In this document: positions 1-59,660 of the stretch, one piece after another
Position numbering within the stretch: position 1 is the first letter of the stretch
How the letters are laid out: each line of letters starts with the position of its first letter
Source: Liolophura sinensis
Lineage: Eukaryota; Mollusca; Polyplacophora; Chitonida; Chitonidae
Assembly: GCF_032854445.1 (NCBI RefSeq)
Contig: NC_088301.1
Coordinates: 36,879,187-36,939,186, forward strand
Length of the DNA stretch: 60,000 nt
Direction of reading: 5' to 3'
Notes under the pieces: generated by a model
Database searches by the model: none
The model's input: the letters and a program-made list of their open reading frames with translations, nothing else
What the model was told of the DNA's origin: nothing
Position numbers and translations under genes: made by a program

Positions 1-65
1 ACAGGTCCTCACTATCACCATCTGGATGTAAGTTTACCTGGTAACCAACTATTTCATTACGGCCG

Positions 66-99
<34 letters not shown>

Positions 100-110
100 G
101 AAGTACTGAC
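1..110. other. Start of intron 26 with long T-run
   Basis: Intron after the first FAT exon; a run of 28 T lies at 68-95. No further FAT exon is visible before the window ends. Confidence 0.8.
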
Positions 111-46263
<46,153 letters not shown>

Positions 46264-46276
46264 GAATTTGAGCAGA

Positions 46277-49200
46277 CTGGGGGGGGTTAATCTAAAGTCA
46301 CATCACATCAGCCATGGTAAGAGGGTCAAAGCTATTTCTGCTTACAGCTCCTGTCACCATTTGTTTAAACTGTTGTCTATTCTGGACAATGTGCTCAGTT
46401 TGTTTGCTCAATAACACTCGGGGACCAGAGTATCTCTGTATGTATACAAACATCAGGATGAAAAACTTCACACCTTGAAACACAAACTCTACCCCTTCTT
46501 ATTTACAATCAGTCAGAATTAAGCACCACCAAATGAGTTCAGTGTTTGGAACTGAAATGTGTTCTTTTCTTTCCATGGAAGACATACACTGTGCTTTTAT
46601 GGTAAGTCAGTGCTTTATCCTTGGTGAATATTCATCTTTTTGTTGGCAATATATCTTTTCATTCGTAAAACTTTGGTCAAATCTGGTCAAAGTTCCACTT
46701 AATGGCACCAATTTACACTTCATCTAATATGCTATATTGTCCAGCAATGGTCCAAGCCAGGAGATGCCTCCTTTAAGACTGGAGGATTTAGAGTATTTCA
46801 AACCACACAACCAATGAAAAGAAAATACAACCATTAAGGAAAGCGAAAAACATTTTCCAACTGTACTTTGTCTCACAAATGAGTTTCTGGTCTAATCAAG
46901 GTGTAAGCCACATACAACCATCACAACAGCTGCAAACTATACACATGTATATACACTGCATCAGTTGCAAGTACATAAAATGAATTTACAATTTATATTG
47001 TAAGCTGGATCCATCCATTAAACTTGCACTAAAAATGATCTTTTGATTCCACAAATTGTCAAATGCACGCCCATGGAAATACTGATGAGCACATGTTCCT
47101 ACTGTCTCTGAAGAGCTGAATGTGGAATAGCGTCTGTGCACAACAAGGCCCCAGTTATTATCCCTACGTATACATATTACGTGTATATGTATACAAACAC
47201 ACGTGGCGCCATTGTCACTGCTACACATATAGTTGGCAATATAATCAGCTGATGACATTCATTAGTATCTGCTGTGGCAGTGCCTGTGAAAGGCAGGGAC
47301 AAGATAAGAGCTCTGTATCATCAGGTGGCTGGTGAATCCTAATCATCGTCTGACCATAACGACCATTAGAGTACAGGTGATACCTGATTCTCTGACTCCA
47401 ACAGGACCATGATCATTCCGATCCAATGTATACATGTACGTACACCACATAATGCAGTACACAACACTGTCATTTGTATCCAATGAATACCAGGTAGAAA
47501 GCTTCGGTCAGATCAGCATATTCCTACAACATGTACAGTAGGAGCTTCATAAAAACTGATCACTGCATTGATTGATCCACCTCCACTGTATACTGCTGCG
47601 CCTCCTCAATGTAGAAACCGCTTAGTTAACAGCTTGCCATTCCATTTGGGTGACTGGTCATATCACCATCACTTTCTATATGGAGGATTACACTATGAGC
47701 CATGTTGTCAACAGAAGCCCTACCTTAACAATGCAATAATAAACATCACAACCATAAGGAGAAAAAAAAAAAACAGGGCAATCTTCCTCCGTACAAGTAA
47801 ATGAGGTCACAGCAGGGCTGTCCTTGGAGACTGGCCACTCAGACGAAGGGACATAAATTATGAGGCTGGTCTTGACAGTTCTTTTTGGCAGCAGATTGGT
47901 GTGGCTGCTGATCATATTAATTACTGTACACCTGCAGTATTAAGAACATTAGATAAATGCTCTGATTTCCACAGGTAAATGGTATGTCAAGCCTCTTCAG
48001 GGCACAGCTGACAACAGAAATTACTTACTTATCTACAGGTTCAAATGTATTGATTCCTGTGAGCGCAACCATTATATCAGTGCGCAACGTTCATGTACTT
48101 CTCAGGCACAGCATACAAAATACATGTCACAGGGAGTGTCAATTACAGGTGTATACACAGGGAATATCTCATATCGCTCAAAGTACAAGCCCATCTGCTT
48201 TGTCCTCTTAATGTCTCCGTGTACATGTCACATGGGCATGTGTCTCACAAATCTGTCCCAAGCTGCCTTTGACCCTACACTACACACTCCCGCTTCCAGA
48301 CCTCAGTTGTGCCTCCCCAAAAGTCATCAACGAAGAACTGAATGAATGAATAAATGGCCTACCACCCAGATTTCCAGGGCACTCTCCTACTGGTGGCACT
48401 GGGTGGAAAAGAAGCCGGGTTTGCTTGTTACACAAAGGGCTTATGACAAATGGGGTACCGAGCCTCACTGATGAAGAATACCCTATCCAATTGTTGTGCT
48501 CCACGCCCCAAAAAGTTAAACTGCTATTGATTTGTCAGGCCTGACAGGAGAAAGCCCGGTCAACTAGGCCAGCAGACACAATGTACACAGACACACACAC
48601 ACACACAAAAAAACAGCCACATGATAAAGGGTACAGCCTGTCGGCCTTTCTACATAACAACTATAGCATGTGATGACAAACCTTCAAAATTTGAAATCTT
48701 TAAACACATACACAAATTGCTTAAAATAAGTCTACAAAAGCTTGAGATTTGCATGCTTGTCTACAACCAATGATTTATCTTCCTTTCGTCTTTGACCACA
48801 ACATACTCCTATTGTACAGATTTTTTTAATAACCCATGTTCATGTGCAAACTTCATTAAATAAATAGCTTAAGTTTCAATGCTTGAATAAATACCTGTAT
48901 ACTAATCTTGTTAACAATGCATGTATCAGCTAAATTCATAACACTGAAAACATGCATCAGAGATGTTTGTATAATATCTTAAGATATATCTGGTAACTAG
49001 TCCTTTCTCAGGCGAGTTTCAATATGATTTCACTCATGCATTACACCACAGGTGTCAGGTACTGCACATGTATATGTCAACACATCAACAGATACCTAAT
49101 GAAAAAGTTAAAGCCAAGAACTACATTCCTACATGCTATTGTACTGTTCAAGGACTCCTTGATTGAATCCTATGATCTTGTCAGTGATGAACCCCTATTT

Positions 49201-52200
49201 AATTACAGCATGCTGTGAACACATGAATCATAACACTATACAATGTACCTGATCCAACATTTTGTCTTTCATTAAAGTTATATGTACCTGTAATGCCTGA
49301 TTCTGAAATTTTTTTTTCTGTTAGATAGGTGTTTTGAAATTGTTTTTTTTTAGAGGGTAGTACGATATCCTACTAGAAAAATGTGACTTTCAGCATCACA
49401 AAAGTAATACATGTAGTTTGTGATCTCTGTTGCTTCTAAAAATGCACTTTTGGTAGGAAAATCTTTAGGCAAAATACAGTAATTACTTGAACTTCCATAA
49501 CACATTTATGACAATAAGACAACAAAACTTTCGTGTTACAGATAGCAATTTTTGTAGGGTTTCCTACAAGTGAAGTGTGTTCATATAACTGTAAATAAGA
49601 ATAAAAGAATGAAGACTTTACGAAATTTCCAAATTTTTCCTATTTACCATCATAGTATGATAAAATCAAAACTAAGTTCAGCTCCTAGAGCTTAAACAAA
49701 ACACAGGTACTCCAGAGAATCATAAATGCAACTCTAAAGTACAGGATGGTGTAGATGCTGTTTATACCCTTTAAAATAAATCTTTCTGATTCACATGGGC
49801 AACACACTGGTACATAACTATCGAATGATATGAGCTTCACCATCCATGCATCACTACAAAGTACGTGTAATAATGATATCTATGTAATAATGATATCTAC
49901 CACATTTTCATATTAAATTTTCTTAGTAGTTAGCCTTTCTTTATACCATGAGGTGTTAAGTATTAATGTATGCTTTTTCAATTCTTGAAAGGAAATATCT
50001 CACGAAAGAAGCACCTAGGTTAAATGAGGCTAAATCTACAATACATTTTGGAATATGCTTACTTTCACTTAATCTTTGTGATTTATTGTTTATCTTTTGG
50101 GAGAATAAATAACTTACATCTTCATCACCCTACAATCCTAAGCACTGCACTTTTAAATATGTACTGTACCAATGTTGTTACGTTTATTATCAGACTCGTA
50201 TCAGACCTATTAGCTATAGGCATGAATAAACCAATCTTCACCCTAAATGCATATTTGATGCTAACCTCAATCAAAACAGCACAAACTTCATATTCTGAAC
50301 ACAGGATACACTTTTTTTACATATGAAATATCTGCCCTTTCCCTTTAAACACTGACAAATTTATAATGCTTCTATGATTACATTATTCACAGATACATGT
50401 AAATGTATGACAGCAGACCACTCGTTATCACAAGTACATGTATGTGAATTATTAACAAATTGACAGAATGATTTGATCATTTGTCTTTCTATATTTGTTC
50501 AGTGCAATGTAATCATTAATCTGCTGATGCAATGGAGATGTCAGAGTGACCCTAAATGTACTAATGCTGAGGTTTTACACAAGAATTATCTCCCTTGTGA
50601 AAACGCATACAGTGTATATATTAACATGCACTGTGCCAGCACTGCAGGTACAACTGACAGTTAAATTTCAGTAGCAGGCATTCCATAATGAGGGAAAGAT
50701 TTCAGTTTCAAAGTTACAAATCTACTGAGATCACAAACTCCATTATCATATATAATAGTGTGCAGAGACATGGAACACCGAATTCTACAACTAAATGTAG
50801 CAAGCACTATCTATGACGAAATTCTGTCAAAGTGCTTGATATTTCTTGCGCAAACAAAATTTTCAGATCAGTTGAAAGCTTTATCTCTGTCAAACCCATG
50901 AGGGTCCAGGGGCTGTTTAGGCCCCGAAAGATTTGGTCATTCAGACAGATGAAAATGGGTCTACAGCCATTTCTGGTGACTAAAATTATAGAAAATTAGG
51001 ATAAAATGTATTTTTTCTCCCATGCTTTATTATTATATTGTTAAGATTCATAACTTTAGTATCTTTTAAATCAGTACATACAGTACTTGGTGGACACTTT
51101 TTTCAATTTCATCTAGGCACGTTTTCTGTGAAACTGTATGATATTGAATTACACTGAAAATTGGATGAGCTTGCTGTAACCTGAAAATATGTCCTACAAG
51201 AAATAGATATCTGTGATAAGGGCTTTTATTTTGCTTTAATCCATCTCTTTTCTTACAGATTATTTTCTGATCAGAACTCTATAAAAATTCCCAGGAACAT
51301 CATGCAAACCTTTCCCTTAAGAGAATATAACCTAATAAACAAAGAACAGAATGACCTTGCTGTGGCATTGTAGAATATGGCCTTGTTTCCTCTGCAAAAA
51401 CCTTATGTTCAGTTCAGAATATATTTATAAAACAGATTAGTTGAACTAACATATTCAACAAAAGAACTGTGGTGCAATTTCATTTGCATTCAAGTTTTAT
51501 ATGAATCCTGTGATGTTTTATAATAAAAGTAGAGGTTTATCTTTGTTAGATTTGAAATTAAAAACTTGCTGGGTTTTCAAAGACCAACATGACAAACAAA
51601 ATTCTCCACGGGCTAATAGTACCATTCATGTGTCTCTTCCCCTTTCTCTCTCAAACTACCTTGCTATACTTTATTTAAATTAGAGCCTTTCTAAGAAACA
51701 TATAAATACACTTATACAGATATATACTGAACCTCAGTTTGCTTTACGTAGAAGTGTACAAGTCAGGTAAAAAATACTTGTTGCTGCATGTGTAAGAACA
51801 ACAGGTGAAAGTCGTCAAGCTAGTAGTTATCAATCCCCACCCAATCCACCTGGACAACACCTTCATGTACAAGTTCATATAACAATCTTCGTTAGGTGTC
51901 TCAGCATCCTAAATACAAGCACATTACTGAGCTGAAGTACTCCCAGGGCAATTAATCAGTTGGACAAGAAAGACATTAATGTGAGAAAGGGGACCTGATA
52001 GTCCGCAGGCTGCTGTCAGACCACAGGTGGTCCACCTTACAGGTGCACAACATGGCCATGATAAATGAGAAAGGGCAGATAACTTGGTCCTGTGCCATGA
52101 TACACACAATGGGAGTGACCCACTAACAGATCTGAGCCATGATATCCAGGTTGTGGCCCAGTATGCATCTGCTTCCCATCAGGCCTGGCCACAGGAGCAT

Positions 52201-52987
52201 GAGACAAACCTCTTCACATATTGTATACAGCCAGCATTGCTATTCCAGCTTATATACCTACAAAGCTCTACCTACCTTAGTCCCTAGGGGTTATACAACT
52301 GTTGGGTTGTTGCACTAAGACTGCCAGGTTAATCACAATGGAAGACTTTCACACTCAGGTCAATGCCCTGGCACACAAAGTTGAGCCTGTTCAACAAAGC
52401 ACAGTAATAAAAGGTAAAACATATGTCTACTCATTAATAAATAATTTCCTTATATGAAAAGGAAAGAAAAAATAATGAAAAAAGGCTTCACAAAATGTTC
52501 CTGAAACTGTTAATCAGAAAGGTATACATTCAAGTATAAACAGATTCATTTATTCATTTGTGTTCATCTTATAGTAATACAATGAGCAAGTAGTCACCAG
52601 AAACTAGTGGAGAAACTAGCAGTGCCTGGAAGAAACCAAAACCATTCAACTAAATATGTCTAACAACCTTTCCATATAAAGCAGATCTCTAACCCTCAAG
52701 TAGCTCAACGATCCCTGTTATCATCAACCTGAAAACATATATGTTAATGTAACTTTATGGTAATGATTATGCCAAAGGGAACACCTTGTAATAAATTCAA
52801 TGTTAATATAAAGTATGACCTAACTAAGGGACCATATCCAGATTTCGGTTCAGTGTGGCACAATGACTATCAACATGCTAACGCTCTACACACATTGTCG
52901 CCAGCTAGACAGGCATGATGGATTGATATGCCAACCAGCATACATGTACCACCTGCAGCTTTTTCAGTTCACTTTAATTGTCTCCAC
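46277..52987. other. Upstream region / candidate leader intron, first part
   Basis: No gene recognised. Contains a repeat copy at 49300-49445 and somewhat less AT-rich stretches at 47,780-47,900, 48,240-48,560 and 51,940-52,250. The last has two CAGGTG E-boxes (52024-52029, 52040-52045) and CAGATAAC (52076-52083). Confidence 0.7.
49300..49445 (-). repeat. Dispersed repeat, copy 2 (pairs with 28645)
   Basis: Reverse complement contains GCTGAAAGTCACATTTTTCT then AGTAGGATATC and ends TCAGAATCAGGCA. Opposite orientation to the partner. Confidence 0.55.
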
Positions 52988-53147
52988 CGGCCCGATAGCA
53001 CTGTTGGTCGAGCATCTGCTTCGGGAGCAGTAGATCCAGGGTCAATCCTGGGTCGAGTCACACTAAAGGCTTTAAAAGAGAAAGTTGTAACTTCCTCGCT
53101 TGGCGTTTAGCATAAAGGGGATATTGCAATGACTGGTTGACCAGTAG
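52988..53147 (+). mobile_element. tRNA-derived SINE, 3'-truncated
   Basis: CCGGCCCGATAGCACTGTTG then GTCGAGCATCTGCTTCGGG (A box) and GGGTCAATCCTGG (B box), body shared with 43865-44142 and 45285-45608 up to GCAATGACTGGTTGACC. Tail absent. Confidence 0.75.
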
Positions 53148-55249
53148 CTTAAAAGTAATTACAGGTGCTTTAAAAGGGAGAGCAATTAGACATACCAGGA
53201 GACATGTAGATGAAGCAGAAGAAATAGAAAATCAGATCTTCGAACACTAAAAATAACCATTTATCTACTACACATAGTAATGAACACAAGATATCCTTAG
53301 TTCCTATGTTCTGAATACCAGTATTCTGTGATCAAAACCGGTGACCTATGTTTTAGGAGTAGTGACGGCTGCATGTAAAAGGAAGAAATTATTTAACCTC
53401 ATGGAATTACAAATGCACATTATCTAAATGCACCGATACATACGTACTTCCTTAAGTTAAACATACATTGTAAAATTTCTATTCGGTGTTTTTACTGAGC
53501 TGTCAGTGTTCTAAAACAATTTACTCAAACTGCATGAAGAAATAATTCATTTTACATACTTTTCACATTTATACTTTTAAGATAGTATCATAATGCCCAG
53601 GTTTTGTTCAGCAGAAAAACCTTATCAGTAAACACATATTTCCTCCACAGGCTGGCCAGATCAAGTTCGTTCAGGAAACATTTAGGAAGAAGGATAAACA
53701 GTCTTTACCAAATTTCCCTCAAGGTCTCATAATATTAAATACTGTAGAAAATTCAACTCTGTCCAGCAGAGTTTTCTTTTACAGCTTGGCAAGGACCTTA
53801 CAAACTTGTATCACAAGTGCGTCATCGGACACATGTTGTAAAGTAAATTAGCCCACACTGTTTAGCAAACGGCATCCGGCAAAAACAGCATTTATTACTG
53901 TAAACTGAATGGTTGTAGTAGATGTCAACACTTCCAGGTCTTCATCATATCCCACCAGGGTTAGCAACTTAGATAAACACGGACATTGAGTACACTTATG
54001 GCATTTAAGTCAAACATAATTCCTACAAAAATATTTAAACCCACAAGCCCTTAACGTAAGTAAGCCTAAATCTGGGATTGTGAAACTGATCAGTATTCTA
54101 TACTGCAAAGATACAAACATACATACATGTATGGTTTGACACTGTCTTAAGCATTTGATTTACTTCAGCCATACTAAAGTTTTTTCTCTCAATTTCACTG
54201 GCACCACTGATCTGACACATAAATACAAACTAGTTGGCCTGTTTCCTTTTTCGCTCTCTAGCACAAATCCTGTACTGGTCTTTTCCTTCGAAGGAGTAAA
54301 TCACACCATGCACATTTTGCTTAAAGTATACATGCCATGTGCTCTGAGTTGCTTTTCAAAGGTATGCTGATTTGCTGGTAGAGTGTGTCTGTTCTACAAG
54401 TAGCAAAACGCTCAACTGAAATAGGCTCAGACTTGGTGACGACAAAAAAAAAAAAAAAAAAAAAAAAAAGCAGAACTTAAGGAATTCACTTAAGGAATTC
54501 ACTTCTTCACAAGAATGTAAAATCATACTGTTTTACATTTCCTTGGCTTTGTACAAACAGACACATCTCTTTTCAACAACAACTAGCCCCACTGGATTGG
54601 TGCACACATGTTTATAGAACTACAGGTGTAGACAATGCACCAGCTCCAGTTCCCATATCTTTGTATCAGTACCACTACAGTACCTAACCTCTCTGACGAG
54701 CTCAGGAATGGTCCTAAAAATATGTATTTAATACTTTCATACAAACACTTTATACTTCAAAGATGTACCCGCAACATTACATGTAACTGTGTGAATGACT
54801 TTCATTAAGAATTAGAAAAGACAATAAGAACTGAAAAGTATTTCAAATAAACAATACAACTTTGTTGTAAATTTATATAACAATGTTATTGTTGTTGTTT
54901 TATTTTATATGGTCATAGGTACAAGGCAGAGATTCAGTAACTCTTTGCAATTTTCACCTTTGTACCTCCTGGGGACAACATTCATTTTAAACACCTTATT
55001 AGCTGTCCACGTAGTTAGTCCTGCAGGACAACTACTGCTTTCGTTCAGATTATTATTTTTATTTATTCAATTTTGTGAACCCAATACAGCCTAGACTTCG
55101 ACTACAAACTTTGCTGTAAAATTCCCCGACACCTTAACTTGTGCAGCAAATCCAGTTTTTGATTTGATAATGACACACAAGCCCCATATATATGTCAATG
55201 CAAACAATTTCAAAAGAATTCTGCCATTAGGCTTGTCTTTTCTGGGTTA
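53148..55249. other. Upstream region, second part
   Basis: No gene recognised. A 26-base A-run at 54444-54469 is followed by a direct duplication of AAGGAATTCACTT at about 54479-54504. Confidence 0.75.
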
Positions 55250-55479
55250 ACTGGTTACCGCGAATGCGCCATGCAGGAACGACAACTTTTTCAAGACCCA
55301 TAACTGTGGTGAAGTCAAAATGGCAGCTGGTTCAGCGGAGACTGTCTCATGATTTCGGAGATGGTGTGCCATTACCGAGTGGAATATACCTACGGTGCTG
55401 CGTGTGCGGGTGAGCTGAGAGGTATGAGCCACAGATGACACCTGTTTTGGACTGCAGACATCATTTAGAAAGGTCTTAC

Positions 55480-55556
55480 CTAACATGGCATAAATCGCTG
55501 TATGGTTTACCACTGCTTGCCAATGTAGTTATACCCCGCCAGTCCAGTATTAAGAG
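55480..55556 (-). promoter_or_regulatory. Candidate non-coding first exon and promoter of the FAK gene
   Basis: On the minus strand, TATAAATA lies at 55587-55580, a start site would fall near 55555-55550, and a consensus-like donor TTAG|GTAAGA follows at 55480. The surrounding 55250-55550 has many CpG dinucleotides, unlike the rest of the window. Direction and place suit a leader exon spliced to the acceptor near 46277. Alternatives: promoter of an unseen gene, a two-way promoter, or chance. Confidence 0.3.
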
Positions 55557-55922
55557 GAGTTGAAATAGCCACCTGGAGCTATTTATACATGTACATATAT
55601 ACAAATGTTCTGTTCTGTATTGGTTGTATTGAATGTACATAAAAGATATAAATATAGTGCATATACATGCATGTAGCTGCCTTCATATATATGAAATATT
55701 CTTGAATATGGTATGAAACACTTACAATCAAATAAAAACATACATGTATATATGTACAGGATATGTCAAAACTGTTTTTCTCACTAATCCTTCATTACAT
55801 TACCTTTTCCATTAACACTCCTATATTTTTGCAACATGTGCCTTTTCACATGATACATAGCCTGGGCATCTGTGCAGGAGACCTCAGGTACTACATGCAG
55901 ACTGATGTATCACTGGGTACCT

Positions 55923-55946
55923 CATGCATGCATGCATGCATGCATG
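55923..55946. repeat. CATG/GCAT tetranucleotide run
   Basis: Six tandem CATG units, self-complementary, about 340 bases upstream of the candidate promoter. Confidence 0.9.
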
Positions 55947-58900
55947 TTAACATTTTCACACTTTCAAACTGCAACTCTCAAAAGGCGATTTTTATTAGAC
56001 ATTACGGTAATTCTGATATTTCCTGGTAGAGTCTGACCATGTGTTTATCTTTGACTCATCCAGTGCTATGCAGCAGTTGTTTATGGGGCTATAAGATCAT
56101 AAGGGTGTAGGAGGTGGAAGGTTGTAGACAGGAGGGCTGGAAAAGGAGATGAAGTACCCATCCCCTGGCTGGAAGGCAAACAGTCAGCTGAGAGTCAAAC
56201 TATCCAAGTGACCCTCTTAATGCACTTCTTCCATACTAAAACCAACACCTAACAGAAGAAAAAGCAGCCTGTACCAAGTAGCACACAGATTTGCTAGTAG
56301 CAGGAAGGTTGTGAGAACCTACATCTATTGTCCTCATCCATTATTCATAGCCAACAAAGATAAAAATTAAGACAAAAGAGCTACATGTATATATAGGAGA
56401 TATATTGTGAAACACTAATATAGAAAAAAAGTCTTATAATAGAACACTCAAAACTTTGTTTTAGCACAACATTTAAAAAAAACAACAAACTGAAATTCAA
56501 AACATGTAAATAAACTCATGGACAACACATGTCTAATTTCAAGAAGGTATAACCATAACCATGGTTACAGTGCTGCTTGACCAGAACCAAGAAAACAATT
56601 TACATCCTTGATAATGCTATGTAAACATTGCCGTAACATACACCTCTGTGCAGACTAACTTCTCCACTTTGAAGTCCTGACATCTGTCAATCAAACTAAC
56701 AGGCATCCTTTACATGTACCCAAAAAATGCTTTCTGTATAGAAAAAAAGCTGACATGATACATATTTTTATGTGTAGCTCTCCCTAGATGTTGGGTGTGT
56801 CAGTATTCTGTCACATAATATTTCATTTGTTCTTAATGTAGATGTTTTTCTTTGAAATTTTTATTAGTAATGTGACTCAATCTGTCACATAGCTGTTGTA
56901 ATTTCTATTCAACTGATATTACCACAGCATATTTATATTTAACAGCCAACTTTAACAATGTATTGAATATACATTAACAACATGGTTTTAAAGATGCACT
57001 GCATTTGCCTTACACTTATTAAATATCACAACATGCCATTTCTTCAAAGCAGTTTTTCCTCTAATGTACGTATATGTATTGCGCGCAAATCATCAGAAGC
57101 AAGACTAACATTCACATTAGAACTTTGTTACTGTTTGCATGTTCTGAACACATCAGAGTAAAGATTTACTGATTTATTTGATGTTTTTGTTATTTGCTTC
57201 ACATCATACTAAACAGTTAGTATGATAATTACTGGTGGTGGAAACCTGAGTGCCTCGGGTAAACCACCAACTTCTGGTAAGTTCCCAATAAACTTTTCCT
57301 TGCATGATGTAAAAGATAAGCTAAGCACACTATACTGGTGAAGACATGGTCTTCAACAAATATTAGACTACACTAAGGGTAACATCACCATTATCAACCA
57401 CTTATTGCCAACAAGGCCTCACGTGCATTGAGTCAAAGGGAAAATACATCTAAAACTTGCCTGTGCAAGGCTAGGATTGAACAGCACCTTCTGTGGCCTA
57501 ACGATTGAAAAACTTTTGTCTTAACTACTTGGCCTATGTCCATTCCCACCAGACGTTGTACATGTAATGAAAAATGATATTAATCGATACACTGTTACTC
57601 AGAGGCAGAATAACGAACCCTTCTCCCAATCTAAGGGTTACTGACAATATATTTTTGTATCATGTCAATGCCTTCCTAAGTATTTTCTAAAAATATTTTT
57701 GGTGTTTTCGCTATGGATAATATGAAAAGGATTTCGTGCTGTACCATTGGTGCAGATTAGGGAATAAAAGGTCAACCATAAATATAGAAAAAAAAAAAGC
57801 CAAAACATAACACTGTATAGCTTAAGGTCCTTTAAATGCAGAAATTTTGTCGCATATGTGTGTTAGAACATTCACATGTTCTGTTGTACTTTAGTAAACA
57901 TTTAGAGTATCTGCAGTGAAATAGTGAAGTGCTGAATAAAACATAATGTCACAAGAAATTGTTCAGCTAGGTGAGCCGCTATAATTTGACCAAGATGGTT
58001 TAGAGATACATATACATTTTCCATGGCTTTTCCCATATGTCACGTCACCTTATGGAGCTATAGCCCAAACGTAATTTAGGAAGATATCAGAAATTTGATT
58101 TCGAGTAATTCAGCCTGACATTTGAGCAAAGCAGTTTATTTAGTTGGGTGTTTCAAAAAGTATGACAAACTGATTACTTCTATGGCATTAAACAGGACTG
58201 AGTAGGCTAAAGTGTTCTGCAAACTCATACCTCCGAGTGAACTGCAACTGAGTTGTAATTGTACATTTGAGATGACAGTTTCGTATGATTTCTCTCTACC
58301 ATCCATGCAAATGATGCACAAACTCCTTGATGAAATTCTCTGTTGGCCTATTCGACTTGTTAAAAAAAAAAAAAAAAAAAATCCGCAAGCAGTGTATACT
58401 TTTGTTAGACGTTCCATCAGATCTTCCAAATCTTTAACTAACTAAAAACAGCGATCATACATTTTCAGTCAAGTAAAATAAAAACCTTGGCAATATAATA
58501 ACTACGGTGCCGACTTTAACAACAACAACAACAACACTCAGCACTTGACAAGAACTGGCTCATAGTTTACACACACCAATTCACGATTAGCATGGCATGA
58601 AAATATAACATTCATGTTCATGACAAACCCAAGTCTCTGTAATAAACAAAATAAAAACTTACGTTAACTTCAGCAAAAACTTATCCTGAAACTTTGTTCG
58701 GCAGGAAGATGTGAAACCTCAACCTTCCACTGACCTAGACCAGAATTCCCTGTTTTGACCTAGATCCTGCTGTGACCTGCTTTAGGGTTTTCTATCACTC
58801 AGCTAACGTGTATATTTCTTAACTTTTTATTATTTTAAACGAGAAGGCAAACCATCTTTGCACATACAGATTTCTTTAAATGGCTTTTGCATCTTATGAA

Positions 58901-59539
58901 CAAGTAGGCCTAATTATGGGAGAAAAGGTGTGGGTTCAAATCGAGTTTGCGTACAGATTCGAGCAGAAACCTTATTTAATTAAGTTTATTTATTTTTCCT
59001 CTGCCATACATAAGGCTAATTGCGAAGTGGTGTAACTTACATTTTTCAGTCAACAGCAAAATAGTGCACAAATCCATGAACATAAGTAATATTGTAATTT
59101 AATCATCTTACCATATTTCATATACCGATATGCGGCTTAATTTAGATCTGTGCATAATATATATTTTCTTTTAGCATATATGTACTCTTTGCACATTCTT
59201 GTAGCTTGAAAGTCTAGTTTGTTGTTTATCACTTAAATAAAATGTCAAAACAAAAAATCTTATTCATTTAGATTGCACTCTATCTGTCAAAAGAGGAGTG
59301 AAATGGACAGAGAAATGGAGGATTTGTAATTAATTAACTTTGAATGCAGAAGATGTGAAATATGGTACAGTGAATACAAGTGAAATTACATAGGTACATC
59401 ATACGGAGTTCCATGGGCAAACTAAATGAAACCCAAACATAATTACCATACCTAACATGATAAATTACTGATGAAGAGAAAATCTTATACCGCTTTGATG
59501 GCCTCTAATGGTTATATATACCATACCAAGGATTTAAAA

Positions 59540-59660
59540 ACGGTACTTGTTGCTGCCTCGCCTGGTGCTCAACTGTGAAAGGTTTGAGCAAGGAAACATG
59601 ACTGGTTGGCCTGGTGTCAGTATAATGTGACTAAGTGAGGTGTCATGTCTGGTGTCTTTT
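59540..59660 (+). mobile_element. SINE body fragment (family 1)
   Basis: AACATGACTGGTTGGCCTGG then TGTCAGTATAATGTGACT and GTGTCATGTCTGGTGTCTTT matches the reverse strand of 1320-1420. Head and tail missing. Confidence 0.7.

Noticed and set aside
12-47. Possible extra FAT exon reading VNLHPDGDSEDL on the minus strand after TTACCAG
   Set aside because: No pyrimidine tract, and the peptide does not match FAT, where V-G-x-x-L-R is expected next.
52928-53110. Plus-strand frame STVGRASASGAVDPGS...
   Set aside because: It is the translation of a tRNA-like SINE head, not a protein.
55290-55400. Plus-strand coding start MAAGSAETVS on the CpG-rich patch
   Set aside because: Stops after ten codons; no donor in frame. 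The other open plus frame there has no ATG.
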